From contig WBMZ01002653.1 of NCBI GenBank assembly GCA_013400975.1, positions 1 to 64,000 of the forward strand: a stretch of DNA of 64,000 nucleotides, written 5' to 3'. The translations under genes and the position numbers were made by a program. Of the stretch, positions 12,978-25,434 are shown one piece after another. Numbering within the stretch: the first letter of the stretch is position 1; each line of letters opens with the position of its first letter. Under the pieces are notes generated by a model. The model saw only the letters and a program-made list of their open reading frames with translations. It did not search any database and was not told the origin of the DNA. This DNA is from Atrichornis clamosus (Eukaryota > Chordata > Aves > Passeriformes > Menuridae).

Positions 12978-13115
12978 AAAAAAAAAAGAAAAAAAAAAAA
13001 ACCCAAAAAAAAAACAAACAAAAAAAAAAAACAAAAAAAAAAAAAAAAAAAAAAACCACAGAAAAAACCAAACCAAAACAACAACCCCCCCCAAACAACA
13101 AAAACCACCCCATAA
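12978..13115. repeat. A-rich low-complexity tract, (A)nC type
   Basis: About 140 bases of runs of A broken by C, CC or CCC, shifting from pure A to CAA/ACC-rich toward 13115. Lysine/asparagine/proline-rich frames on plus and phenylalanine-rich frames on minus are products of this composition. It may be an expanded retroposon poly-A tail, but no body element was recognised beside it. Confidence 0.9.
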
Positions 13116-13349
13116 AATATCTCTAAAAACTCAGAGAATGAGAGAATGTAATATCTATCAATGTTCTTCTTCCACATTTATTTGTAAATGACCATTTGAG
13201 TTAAAAATTATTTGAAAGCTCATAAAGATGCATTGATAAGTTGGACCATGGGAGCTCAACTATTAACAAGGCAGCTTGTTATTTGCAATTTTGGACAGTT
13301 CCAGTGCAAAAAATACTTTGACATATTGGAGAAACTTCAGTAGAAGTTG

Positions 13350-13500
13350 CCAAGATATTTGGAGACTGGAGCACTTGCCTTGTGAAGAGATGTTCATGGA
13401 GCAGATCCTGCTCAGACTGGAAAAGACACAGCTTGGGGAGGGAATTGTAAACTTACCTGACAATACAAGTTGGTGCCAAACTCTCTCAGAGGTGTGTAGC
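13350..13500 (+). mobile_element. Possible highly degraded CR1 segment
   Basis: The blocks 'gactggagcacttgccttgt' and 'gactggaaaagacacagctt' resemble the CR1 3' region passages that encode 'gag cac ctg cct tat gag' and 'cctggagaagagaaggctc'. The match is patchy and no 3' repeat tail follows. The 76-codon plus frame at 13276-13506 overlaps it and looks incidental. Confidence 0.35.
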
Positions 13501-14797
13501 AACTAGGTAAGGAGCAAAAGTCACAAGTTGCAGAATTGGAAATGTGTAGAATCTGAGTGGATTTTTTTCACTCAGACTGTAATCAGACACCGGGACAGTT
13601 TGTGGGTAGGGGCTCTGAATCCCATTCTCCAACACTGAACTGGACAAGGCTGAACATCTTGTTCTGGGTTGGCCCTGCTTCCTGGGAAGGAAAGAACTGC
13701 ATAACTTCTAAAGTTCCTGTTCTGTCAAGCCACTGTTTTTAACATAATCCTTTTGCCATCAGGAAATAGTTTTAAAAGAGCAGTTAATTTTTTTTAATTT
13801 TATTTATTTAGTTTTGCTATCTCTAACTCTGCATTACTTAACACTCACAGAAGTACTTTCAAGTACCAGTGTTGGCACCACAGTTATGAAGACAGTATGC
13901 TTTTGTATTTGTTATGGCATCTGTGGATTTAGAGAATATCTAGAAAAGTACATTAGCTCTGTTGCTATGTAGGAAGATATGTGAGTTAATATATAATGAT
14001 ATTTCTTCGAAAACCAAGTTTAATTTATTAGGAAAAAAGTACCAGTTTTTCAGCACCTTTTTTTCATTCTGAGGTGCTTTTCTCCACCACTTAGTTCAAC
14101 AGACATGCGACACAAAATGTGCACGGAAGGAATACTAAATCAGAGAAAACCTTGACCTATATTCTTGGAGGAATTTTAATATCCCTAATATTTTAAGTGC
14201 TCCTCATCCAGAGACAGTGTTTTTTCTTAAGGAACACTTGGTACAAAATTTAACTTAATGATACAAATTTTCTTTGGCATTTTTGCTTTTGAATTTTGAA
14301 AATTAATGTATGGTTATTTAGTAAAAAAAAAAATTCCCAAATCAATATTGCTAAGACCATATGTTATATTTGTGCTCACTATTGAGAGAAAAATCAAACC
14401 AGCAAAACTTAGGGATAATTTTATTTTCTCTTAAAGAAAATGCTTTAGCACTTATTTTCTTCCTTTTTTTCACTGCTGAAGAAGCTTATTATCAGTCTTT
14501 TTTTTCCAATGCATTTTAGAGTACATACAGTGAAAATCTTATTGATTAAACAAATAAATATAATTTTTTCTAATAAAATATAAATAAATACTTTAAAGAT
14601 GAGGTAGCTGAAGAGCTAAAAGCTTTAACCCAAAGTCAAAAAAAATAGTATAGAAGTTCCACTTGAAATTATGACTGGACAAATTGAGACATCCCATTCC
14701 TTTATAAGTTTTATTTTTTAGAGTTTCAGGATTTCTCAGGATTTTTGCTAATGCTAGCATAGTCCTCTATCATAAATATTTAGATTTAAGATAGTCA
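13501..14797. other. Mostly AT-rich, slightly GC-richer at 13590-13730
   Basis: The 13590-13730 stretch is GC-richer than its surroundings, but no exon, frame or repeat family is recognisable. The remainder is AT-rich with T and A tracts. Confidence 0.5.
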
Positions 14798-14892
14798 CTG
14801 GTGTGACTCTGAGAGTGGTCCTCTGCAGGGCCAGGACTTTGATGATACTTGTGGGTCCCTTCCAATTCAGGATATTCTGTGATTGTATGAAT
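14798..14892 (+). mobile_element. CR1 LINE tail, ~95 bp
   Basis: A short 3'-end relic with 'gtgtgactctgagagtggtc', 'tgatacttgtgggtcccttc' and the tail 'gatattctgtgattgtatg'. It matches the tail of the longer copy at 29663-30396 block for block. Confidence 0.85.
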
Positions 14893-17224
14893 GCTCTCAG
14901 TTTTCTTTTGTTGTGAACAAGGAGAAATACATCTGGTCCCACTGGTCAAATGTGAACATGTACTTCAGGATGAAATTGGATTAAAATAGTATTATTTCTT
15001 TCTGCCGTTGTCTGCAAAGCATTAGCTCAAATGTAAATATCTAACGAATAAGCCCATATGAGATCAGATGACCAAATGCTATGTCTAAATAAAAATTTAA
15101 ATTTCAAATAATTTTGGTAGGTGATCTCCTTCCTTGCTAGATCAGAAACAAAAAGCTTATTAATCACCTCAGTACAAATCACCCAAAAGCCCAATTCAAA
15201 CCACTTCTTAATTTTGAACTTAGTTATAAAAGCTACAATTGAAGTTTTTATGTTATGTTAACCAGAAAATATTCAGATCTTTATCTCTTGTCAGGTATTC
15301 ACTGATTCAAAACTCATATTTTAGATTGAGCTGCTAATCATATGGGATTCTCCACTGACTAATGAGAGCTTAGATAATTTTTTTTTGTGTGTGTAGACAC
15401 AGTATTATGCAAAATGGTTGCCACCTGTGAGTCTTTACTTAGCAAATGCCTTTGTGAAGGCATGAGTTCCATAAGATCCTTATGGGTCACTGTTGTAAAA
15501 CAAAAAAAAAAAAAGAGAGAGGAAATAAAAAGCTTTGAAAATTTTGTCATAGCTGAATGAAGGAATTCAAACAATCTTTTGCATTCTTTGTGGCTGTGCC
15601 CATTTATTATATTTCCTAGTCTCGATTTTATTAATAGATTAAGTTCTACTACATCGTTCTTTTTCTCCTTTCTTTTTATGGTTAGGCAAACTTTTTAATT
15701 ACATTTTTTCAGGTCTTCCATGATTGTTCTTTATTTAAGTTTTTCTTTTTATCTTAGAATTTGGAAAATAAATGCTTATCTGTCTTGCACTACATTCTAA
15801 AATTATACATATCTAGGCTTAAATCTTTTTTCTCTTCAGCATTTGATATCAGCTTTATCCATTGCCAGAAAGCAGAATTTTTGAGTTGATGGCAATTTTG
15901 TTCACCTTAACCCTACACATTACTGTTAACTGAAAAACAAAATAAAAGGTGAAAAGGAAAAGAAGAAATGGGAATCTGACTCTATCTCTGACTACACAAT
16001 AAATAAATTGATGTGAGCGGAATTCTTGAGGAGTTGATGAATTCTTTCTTTGCATGCTTGTAGGAGTATCTGAGTTCTCAAGTATTCTCAGATCCAATAT
16101 TGATTTTTCTGGCACAATTTTCTAAATAATTGATTCATTTTTACTTAACCCTCAGAATTTATTTCTGCCATTTTCTCCTTCACCTTCCTCTTCTCTTTGT
16201 TTACTCAGAAACATGCTCCCAGTTTTGATGTTTGGGTGTCAAGGTTCCCTCCTAACTGAGTGACTCCTTTTAAATTGATACACTTCTTGTATCCAGCTGT
16301 TGGTGTTCTGGTGAGATGTCTAAAGAAGGGGTTTATACACTAAAGCAGACTAAGTTGGGAAGTAGTATAAATTCTTAAATAAGAGGGAGACATCATCTAT
16401 TTACAGGAAAGTCTTACAGAGCTGGGACATTAATTGAAAGTTCCTGTTAGAAAATGTGATATGTTCTTTGCAGCAGAGATGCAATGAATACACAAACCCT
16501 TTACTTGTTCCTAAGAAAATATTTTATTTCAACACCAGTCTCTCTTTATTTAATTTGCTTCTCAGCAGTTCCCTTTCATTCAAAGGAATGCTAGATATTT
16601 TCTATGTCACTGCTGGGTTTTGACCTACATACATTTCAAGGGACGCTCTTAAAATTTGGACTAGGACATCTACTAATGTTGCTATTGGAATAGTGCCCAG
16701 GACAATTAATGAGTGTCAGTTCTGGATGCTATAACAGCAATAAGTTTTCCTTCTGCAAGACACCTTCTACCCGATCCGCTGTCTATTCTGTTTCACCTCA
16801 TGGTGTGGCAATAGAGGAACTCCCTTAGTGAAGATCTTCATGTGTAACCAGCTGTTATGCAGCTTTATTTTTGGTAAATCCCTACACTTCCTCCAACGAT
16901 CTAGCAGCAGCTGATAATAATGTACTCTTTTTACAGTTTGCATTGCTTCATAAAATTGTCCTACAGATTCTTCATTGTAGCCTGTCCTATCAAAGGCTGA
17001 GCCTCTCTTATGTGGTGTTTGTGCTTTGAAAAATTTGCCATAACTTGTAATAAGACAAACATTTTGAACAGCACAAATATCAAAGGGAAATACCTGTCTA
17101 GACACCATTCTGTAGAAGGTATGGGATTTCAACTATATCAAATGCTGAACAGAGGTTACCCATTCATCTTCTATAAATACTTATAACAGTTTGTTTTCAA
17201 CTTATCTTCAGTTAATGTCTAAGG
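14893..17224. other. AT-rich sequence; one 121-codon open frame on minus
   Basis: No repeat family recognised. A minus-strand frame spans 16767-17132. It is preceded on that strand by a stop and begins with a non-ATG codon, and its predicted peptide matches no domain I know. Minus-strand splice-like signals (TTCTACAG and ACAGGTAT) lie near 17095-17115. I do not call it a gene. Confidence 0.45.
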
Positions 17225-18292
17225 TGTTCTGGGTTCACTCTGGCCAGATGCCAGGCACCCACAAAAACTACTCACTCACTCCCCTCTGCAGCTGGACAGA
17301 GGAGAGAAAACATAAGAAATTGTTCATGTGTTGAGATAAGGCCCAGGAGAGATCACTCCTCATCAAATACCGTCACGGTCAAAACAGGCTCAATTAGAGA
17401 TATATATTGAATTTATTATTTACAAAATCAGAGCAGGACAATGATAAGTAAAATAAACCCTTAAAAACACCTTCCCACCCCACTCCCTCCTTCCCAGCTC
17501 TATCTCCTATCCCAAGAGCACAGGAAGACAGGGAATGGGGGTTTTGGTCAGTCCATCATCTGCGGCTTCTCCTCCTGCTCAGGAAGAGGGGTCGATCCCC
17601 TGCTGCACTGTGGCATCCCTCCCACAGGAGACAGTTCTCCATGAACTTCCCTGACATGAGTCCATCTCACGAGCAGCAGCTCCCTGTGAACTGCTGCAAC
17701 GTGAGTCCATCCCATGGGCAGCAGCGCCCCTCACACTGCTGCGGCGTGGGTCACTCCTCCATGGGGTGCAGTCCTCCAAGGACAGGCTGCTCCAGGGAGC
17801 AGGGCCCCTCTCTCCACGGGTCTCCCACAGGATCACAGCCTCCTTCCATGTATCCACCTGCTCCGGTGTGGGCTCCTCCATGGGCTGCAGGTGGATCTCT
17901 GCACCCCCGTGGGCCTCCATGGGCTGCAGGGGCACAGCTGCCTCACCATGGCCTTCACCACGGGCTGCAGAGGAATCTCGGCTCTGGTGCCTCCTTCTCC
18001 ACTGACCTTGGTCTCTGCATAGTTGATCTTCTCACATGTTCTCACCCTGCTCTTTTCTGGCCAAAATTAAAAGTGCGCAACAACGTTTTGTGTTGATTTC
18101 TTGTTAAATCTGTTATCACAGAAGAATTACCATCATTTCTAATTGGCCCAGCCTTGGCCAGTGGCACATCCATCTTTGGAGCCACAAGGGATTAGCTCTG
18201 CTGGACATGGAAGAAGCTTCCATCACCTCGTCACAGAAGCCACCCTTGTAGCCCTTTCTGCTGCCAAAAACCAGGCCGTACAACCCAATACG
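17225..18292 (-). mobile_element. Solo ERV LTR, ~1.07 kb, with imperfect 5-bp target duplication
   Basis: The plus strand reads from TGTTCTGGGTTCA at 17225 to CAACCCAATACG at 18292. On the minus strand the LTR therefore begins with a mutated TG (CGTATTGGG) and ends in CA. A minus-strand AATAAA at 17412-17417 near that 3' end sets the orientation. The flanks are TAAGG (17220-17224) and TAAAG (18293-18297), a 4/5 direct repeat expected from retroviral integration. No gag or pol sequence adjoins it, so it is best read as a solo LTR left by LTR-LTR recombination. A GC-rich core (17570-17990) contains repeated CCATGGGCTGCAG modules. The 151- and 118-codon frames here are by-products of that core. 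Confidence 0.88.
17878..17970. repeat. ~40-bp imperfect internal repeats in the LTR core
   Basis: The 13-mer CCATGGGCTGCAG occurs at 17878-17890 and 17917-17929, with a one-base variant (CCACGGGCTGCAG) at 17958-17970. This gives a 39-41 bp period. Weaker relatives lie upstream near 17650-17730. Confidence 0.8.
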
Positions 18293-21200
18293 TAAAGAGA
18301 GTACAAGAGGTAAGTGTATAATGTGAGATAGGGAGTATTTCTATGCTCTCCTGTTGTAGATTCTATCTGGTTTTCATACTTAGGCTCACTGAAGGAAAAC
18401 CAAATATATTCCCTATTTAGAGTCTTGGAGCTGAGCAACTCAGGATATTTGTCTACCAGTACTTCTGATTCCAGCTTGCAAAATATTCATGGAACTGTCT
18501 TTACCATTTGGCATTTGAGACTATACCTACTTCATTTTAAATACTAATTTTCTTCAGTTTACTGTTGCAAATGCAGTTTCAATTTAAGAAGCAATATAGA
18601 GAGACCAAGTGTAGAAAATAGTGTAGGAAACTTCATCACTGATACGTTGAGATCTGATAATTCATTATCTAATTTCTTTTGCACTACTGTTAGATACAAT
18701 CTGGCAATACAGGTCCAAAATATCCTTCTTTTGCTGTTAATTTGTTATGGGGGTTTATATATATTTTTGGAAACACTTTTTTTGCCCAGAGATTTATGGA
18801 ACTACTGGTGATTTTTGTGTTTGTGATTAAAATTTTGATATCTATACAGACAATCCTTTGAGGAATGTCATAATCAAATGCAATTTTTCTTGAAAAAATT
18901 ATATAGATTGGATACAGGCTCAGGGTATTTCAGATTCTTTCTAACTCATCTCCTTTTTATTTAACACTATTAATTCTTTTGATATGGTAAGAACTAGCCA
19001 TATCTTTTAAGTAATTTGATTATTTTATGCTTGAAACAGCCTTATTCGTTACTAGTACTTTTAAACTCCTTCTTGAACTTATCAGAGCGAGGTTAAATCA
19101 TTGCTTCATTAATATTTAAGGCAGACTAAATGGAAAGAGATGCTTATGAAGTCCAGACATCTTTGTCACTGATATAATAGTACAAAGAGACAATTTTCTT
19201 CATAAGAACAGGAAGATAGTTCTGTCTGTTCCATGTTGGATCATTTATCTCTGTTACATTGATGAATTCATTTTAGTGACAATGCTTTCTCTGAATAATG
19301 AAAAGCTGGATAAGATAGCCTGATGGTCAAGATGGAATACTTAAATTTTCTCCAATTACAGGAAAGCTTATTTTTAAGATTCACTGTTCAGGTAATCCAT
19401 CTCATTTTTTTTTTCTTTCTTTCTTTTTCTCTGTACATTCTGTCTCTTTCACCGTGATCCTAGAGAACCTATAAACATTATCATAATGTTTATAGACATT
19501 GGTTTACTATTTTGTTAAATGAGCTTTCCTCACCCTCATTAACTACTATTTTTACATATGTTATCAGAAATTCTTGAAAAACTGGTATTTTGCTATAGTT
19601 TTAATACACATTATTTTGTCAATGCTACCAAGTTTATCAGTACACTACAGAGTAGAATTTGATTACTTTTTTTTGTTGAAGTTAACACTTCAGCAGAAGT
19701 GCTAACCATTTGATTTAATGGGATGATAAATAGATTTATACAGTAAATAAGTATTTAATTCTAGAAGACACAATTGGGTTACCTAATTTGACTTGCTGAT
19801 TAACATAAACTGTAGAATTGGACACTTTTAGTCCTGTATTAGACAAATGATTTATGTATAACTGAAGCATTTTCAAAGAAGGACATCTATTCATAAATTA
19901 AAAGTGTCAAGAGAGTGATCATAACTTAAGGGAAATGCTAAATTAGCAACGCAATTAAAATTTGCTTCTAAGCAAATCTTTCTGATTCTTACTTTGTTAT
20001 GTTTTTCTCTTATGGACTACAAACCCTTCAAAGTACTTCCCACTGTGAAGGTATTGAGTACTACTGATGTTATTTTTTCATAAACCAAATTGTTTGAATT
20101 GTTAAAGTTGAAGACACAGAATAAAGCAGACCAAATAATGATATAAGGATAAAAATTCACAAATGCACAAATGCTCACACCTCTATTTCCACTAACTTGC
20201 TGCTTGTGTGAAGTTATTTTCATAATTAAAAAAAAAAAAAAGTTTTCATATTTGGTAGGTTTTTAAATCCTTCATGTGCTTACTGGTGCAAATAGTTTAC
20301 TTTGTAAACCTTGTAGCATTTTTCTGTGTAGATTAACAGAGTCTTAGCCTTCTCAGTAATAACAGTAAGTGACTGCCTTGTCTGTATGGCTGTTCTCCTC
20401 CTCCTTTGAACTAAATTTTCCATAATTTTAATTAAAATAATTCATCATCATAAAGAAAAATCTGTTAATGTATATAAAGGGGACATCCGTAACTGAAGAG
20501 CTGCAAATGAAAGAGAAAGCTATTTGCAGACAGAGTAAGAAATGGAAGGAAGGGTGATTTACAGATGGTTATATTCTTCCTGCAGTGTTGAAACAATAGT
20601 GCTGCTAGTGGGATTGAAATGTCCAAACCGAAAGATTTCACAAATCTTAGAACAAATTGCAGTTAGCAGCAACTGCCTAACTAAATGAAATCATCTGTAG
20701 AAAATCAGTGACAAAGTTGTTTCTGGAAATAAAAAAAATATATCTTCACTCAACCCAACCATCTTAAACTGAATGTACTTTTTATCGAATTACCACCATA
20801 TTTTAAGTTGTAAATGGAAATATTACTTCACAGTAAAATACAACTTTTTCTGAATGCATTTTATCAAATACATAGAGATTATAAACCTCTGTTTATGCAA
20901 CCCGTTCATTTTTTCTTGTCTCTGTATTAAAAAACATATTTTGTTTGTATAGAATGTGATTTACTAATTTAATGACAACCTGAACAGAGATGGAGAGAAT
21001 AGTCTTCTGTTAAAACCTGGATTTAGCAAACCAGAGCTACAGTATGATTCTCACTCCAGGCTGTTGCAGAGTACTCATGGGGTCAACAGGATGATTCAGA
21101 GTCTCAGAGAGGCATGTGCTCTGCCAAACGTGATCCTAACAGTGATTTTGTGTTGAATAATTTTATTTTCATATCACTGATGATCTCTCTCACTGCTGAC

Positions 21201-24200
21201 ACTTAATGAGAAAGGAATTTGTACATGTGATTGACTGTATGCAACCTGCTGGGCAAACTTTAACCTAATTGACCTAGTGGTGTCAGCTTGTGCTTGCTAG
21301 GCTTTCTAGCATATATTAAGCTCCAGGAAACTGAGCATCAGAGGCATTTTTAAAAAGATATCAACTAAATTCCATATTTTCCCTGTTTAGGAAGATAAAG
21401 TATTCCTGATATTTGTCAAACATCATTGCACAAAGATGAATTTTTCTCGTGTGGAATGGTTGCATAAATTGAACAGTAATTTTTTTCTTAAGCAGTTAAT
21501 AAAATATTCAGGTAGGCACCTAGAAAGCTGTCATTAAAGTTTCAGTGTAATTACAGATAGATGTTCAAAATTCTCTTATAGCCTCATCTTTCGTGATAAA
21601 AAGTGATAACATACATTTTTAGCTTGAGACTTTAGTATTTCTCTTCTCCTTCAGGCTAATTTATTTAGAAGAACCAGTTCTCCAGGAACTGGTTTTCTTA
21701 ACATAGAGCGTTTTAAAACCCTGTTTCATTGGATAGCATAAAGTAATCTCTACCCTTTTTGTAATGTGTAAGATAGCCCTAAAATTGAAACTGATTAAGA
21801 CCTCATATCTTCAGTTTCCTGCTGCTGTGTGTCATAATCACTGGTTTCATCTGTCTCACCCTTTGAAGCCATCCCCTAATTGTCTTTCAAGACATCATCA
21901 TCAACCCTCAGATTGGGTTGTAGTCATTTGTGTAAGTCACCTGTTTGTAACCTCCCTCTATCAATTTTAAGTAATCTCCTTTTATCACCTTTCCTTTTTT
22001 GGGTTGTAATCACAATCTTTAGTACCAGATTATGTCTTTCTGGCACCACTAAAATCTACACATGGAACTCTTAGCCTTCATATGAAAAGTTTTAATAAAT
22101 ATTCCTCCTTTCTATGATATATTTTCTTTAAATGGAATTTGGCTTATGCTCATCAAAAAAAAAAAAAGTTCAATTAATACCATTAAAGGAAACCATGGTT
22201 TTATCTTGCCCAGGCATATCCTATACAATTTTATTTGCATAATTTGAATTAGTCTATAACTTGGAGTATATATGAATAAATGTGATTACTATCATTCAGA
22301 AGCTGTTTTTAGCAACATTTTGACTGAAAATACTTTCAGACTGTCATCTTAGAGCTGAAACAAGTATATTCTCAAAATATTAAGAACATAATAGAAGAGT
22401 GAATAGAGTTTGATTTGCAGTGATAAATTGCTTTCTTGTTTTTCTTTCAGAAAATTGCTGGTGGTTTATGCAATTTAGGGGAAAGTAAGATACATGATGA
22501 CATAATGTTGGTTATATCCTCTTAGTTTATAAAAATAGTTCAAAAATTTTGCTCACATATTAAAATACACACAAACCCAGTGATGTCTAAAACAAATCTT
22601 AGGAAAATATGCAGTGTAACTAAGGCAAGGGCAAACTGGAGGTACAAAAGCAGAACTTGGATGTTTTACCTTGTGAACAAGTGAACAACTTGCTCTGCAG
22701 CAAATCAATGTATATTGATTTTGATAAGGTTTGAGCGTGGCATAGCCCATATATACAGTAACACTGTACCCTGATTCCTGAATTGGTAACGCCTTCATGC
22801 TCATTTGTATAAAGAGTCTTCTGTACTGTTTGTCACAAACTTAATTTTCCTGTTCATGTACCCTACAGCAAACAGACTTATTCCTTCCTCAAAGAGATTG
22901 AATTGAATATAGGAGAATAACAGTTGATTTGGTTTTAAGCCACAAAATGCATCTCTCTTCATCAGAAAGATAAGGAGTGGGGTTTTGTTGTTGTTGTTTT
23001 GGAGGTTTTCTTCTGGGTGTTTTTTTTTATTGCTTTCCAGTTGAACCATGATTCAACACCTCTGACATCAATTTTACTTGTCAGTCTCAACAAATTAAAT
23101 ACACTGTCTCCATCTAACAATGTACATTTACAAAAACTCAATATAAAAAACAATATCAATTCATTAGATGTCCCTTCTAGGATTGTCATAATAAAAAAAA
23201 AAAAATATCAACTTATTGATATCTTCTGCTCAATAGTAATATCTTAAAATAATTTTATTATATGCCTCATCAAGATGCTGCTTCATTTCTTACTGCATAA
23301 TTTCGACAGAACTGCTTAGAAAATCAATGCCTCAGAGCTATGTTTGGATTTACTGCTGAAATCCAATTACAGTGTATTATCATAAAAGGCATCAAAGTGA
23401 AATTTATTGATGGTGCTTGTTTAGTAAACGTGCAACTGTTAACTCTAAATATAACTATTTTAATGGCATGATTCCTTAACATAACAAAAGAGCAAAGAGA
23501 AATAAGCTCTCTAATCTAACACAACAAAAAACTTACTTTCAGATATAAACAAAGACCATAGAGACACTGTTGTATACATAGGTGTACTCTTATGTGACTA
23601 CAATTACAGGCAGAAGTACAAGCCTTAAAAATGTTATCATTAATTTATTTCTTATTTATGTTTTTGATGTTACCTAGTAACAGTAACAGTAATAGTAAAC
23701 ATCAAGTATATGCTATTATTTATACCACTGTAAAATTATTATTTGATATTTATGTGTTCAAGAGCACTTCAAGAAATGTAATTTGCCTCTCCAACATCCC
23801 AGATGAGACTGATATGTTTCTGCCTCAGACAGTGATCCACCTAATTGCTATTCCAAATTAAAAACTGGCATAAAAGAATCAGTCATTTTGTACATTAAGA
23901 AATTTGGCTAGTGAATATCTTTTAGCATACTTCTGAGGTGCCTCAGCAGTCTGTGCTAGGCTATCTTTGATTCTGTGGATCTTTGCAAAAGGACAAATAG
24001 TCATCTCTTCATAAGGTTACACAATGAGAAACCTTACACAGCTTCCATATCACCTTTAGAGGGAATGACAAATCGTGCACAAATAGGCATTAGAACAACC
24101 TGAGAATTTAGAAAATAAGAGCAAACAGGAAAAGGAAAGCAAAATAACAAAAATCAAATACAAAATTTAAGTTGCAGCATAACATTTCCTCTCTTTTATC

Positions 24201-25279
24201 ATCTATATGAGGCACTTTTCTGTATGAGTCTTACATTACAGCTTTTTTAAAAAATTTCTCATAGGACAAATACCAGTATGTTATACCATCCTTTCAAAGG
24301 AAAATTTAAAAGATATGAATTTAATTTTAAAAACAAAAAACATAAATGATTAATTCTGAATTTTTATTGTTCATACTTCCTTGTAAACAAAATTGATTTG
24401 ATAAGTTATTAAATCAACAGGGTTTAATAAATCCATTGATGACTAGATTGCTTCTTAATTCTACTCAAACATATGTTCATTTCAAAGTTAATGTTTCTAT
24501 ATTGTATTTCCATTTATTAGGATATTTTTTACTTTAACCTTGTTGTTCTGTTTCTCAACTGCTGTATTTATTTTTCAAAGGTTTCAAGGGTTATTTTTCA
24601 AGATTCCTTGCACTTTTGCATTCTTTAGATGGAGCTGGAAAATAAATTTCTGCTCCAAAATCCATTTAAATTGGCTGAAAAGTTTTAAATTATATAGATG
24701 TATATATATAACCTGATAAATAGAACACTCAGAATAGGTCATTTAAAGCAATAAATAGTAATTCAGGATGTGATCAGATACTCTTAAAAATAGAAATTAA
24801 ATTGAATTACATTGTTTCTAGCCCTGAAAGTAGAATTTTCTTCTTTAAGAGTAATTTTTTACTATAAAACTGGAGTTCTCCTCTGAGTATTATTCAGGAT
24901 ATTGTAATAACAAAGTCTCAGGGAGTAAATATTGAACTTAAACCAGAGATGAATCTGTTAGTGCTACTTCAATAACAAATATTTTTACCACTCATCTTTG
25001 ATGAAGCAGTTTCAGAACTGAACATGCAAGCCAGAAACTCTAGAGTAGAAATGAGCAGATATCATATTGTTCTGGCTCAAACCTTGCCACACTACCATCT
25101 TTTTCTGAAACATGATAAGAGTCCATATGTAAGAATTGTATGTCTACAAAGACACCGGTTTTTTAAATGTTTTTTGGTGATCTACTATTTGCTTTCTTCA
25201 GTAGCTTAATAAAACTATGTCTGGCAGTGATTTTTTGCAATTCAAACACTAGAGGAGTGTTTCAATGAACAATTTTTCT
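18293..25279. other. ~7 kb AT-rich unique sequence
   Basis: No repeat family, RNA gene or credible exon. Minor items: a pyrimidine tract at 19408-19440, a 12-bp-stem hairpin at 19469-19495, A13 near 20226, GTT repeats near 22984, and AGTAAC/AGTAAT repeats near 23677-23700. Frames up to 83 codons are unremarkable. Confidence 0.55.
19469..19495. repeat. Perfect 12-bp inverted repeat with 3-base loop
   Basis: The left stem CTATAAACATTA (19469-19480), the loop TCA and the exact reverse complement (19484-19495) would form a short hairpin or cruciform. No terminator-type poly-T function is expected in this genome type. Confidence 0.8.
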
Positions 25280-25434
25280 ATGTCTGGAAGTGTTCAAGGT
25301 GAAGTTGGATAGGGCTTTCAGCAACCTGGTCTAGTGGGAGGTGTATCTGCTCGTGGCAGGGGGTTTGGAACTCAGTGGTCTTTAAGGTTTCTTCCAACCC
25401 AAACCCATGTAGCTCTATGATTCTACGTTCTATA
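25280..25434 (+). mobile_element. CR1 LINE tail, ~155 bp
   Basis: The blocks 'ctggaagtgttcaaggtgaa', 'cctggtctagtgggaggtgt' and 'gtctttaaggtttcttccaa' are followed by the tail 'tctatgattctacgttctat'. They match the last ~150 bp of the copy at 42765-43388. Confidence 0.92.

Noticed and set aside
12888..13191. Several lysine- or phenylalanine-rich frames
   Set aside because: Produced by the A-rich low-complexity block on either strand.
17641..18096. 151-codon plus-strand open frame
   Set aside because: It lies wholly within the solo LTR and comes from its GC-rich repeated core. The minus strand is open there too.
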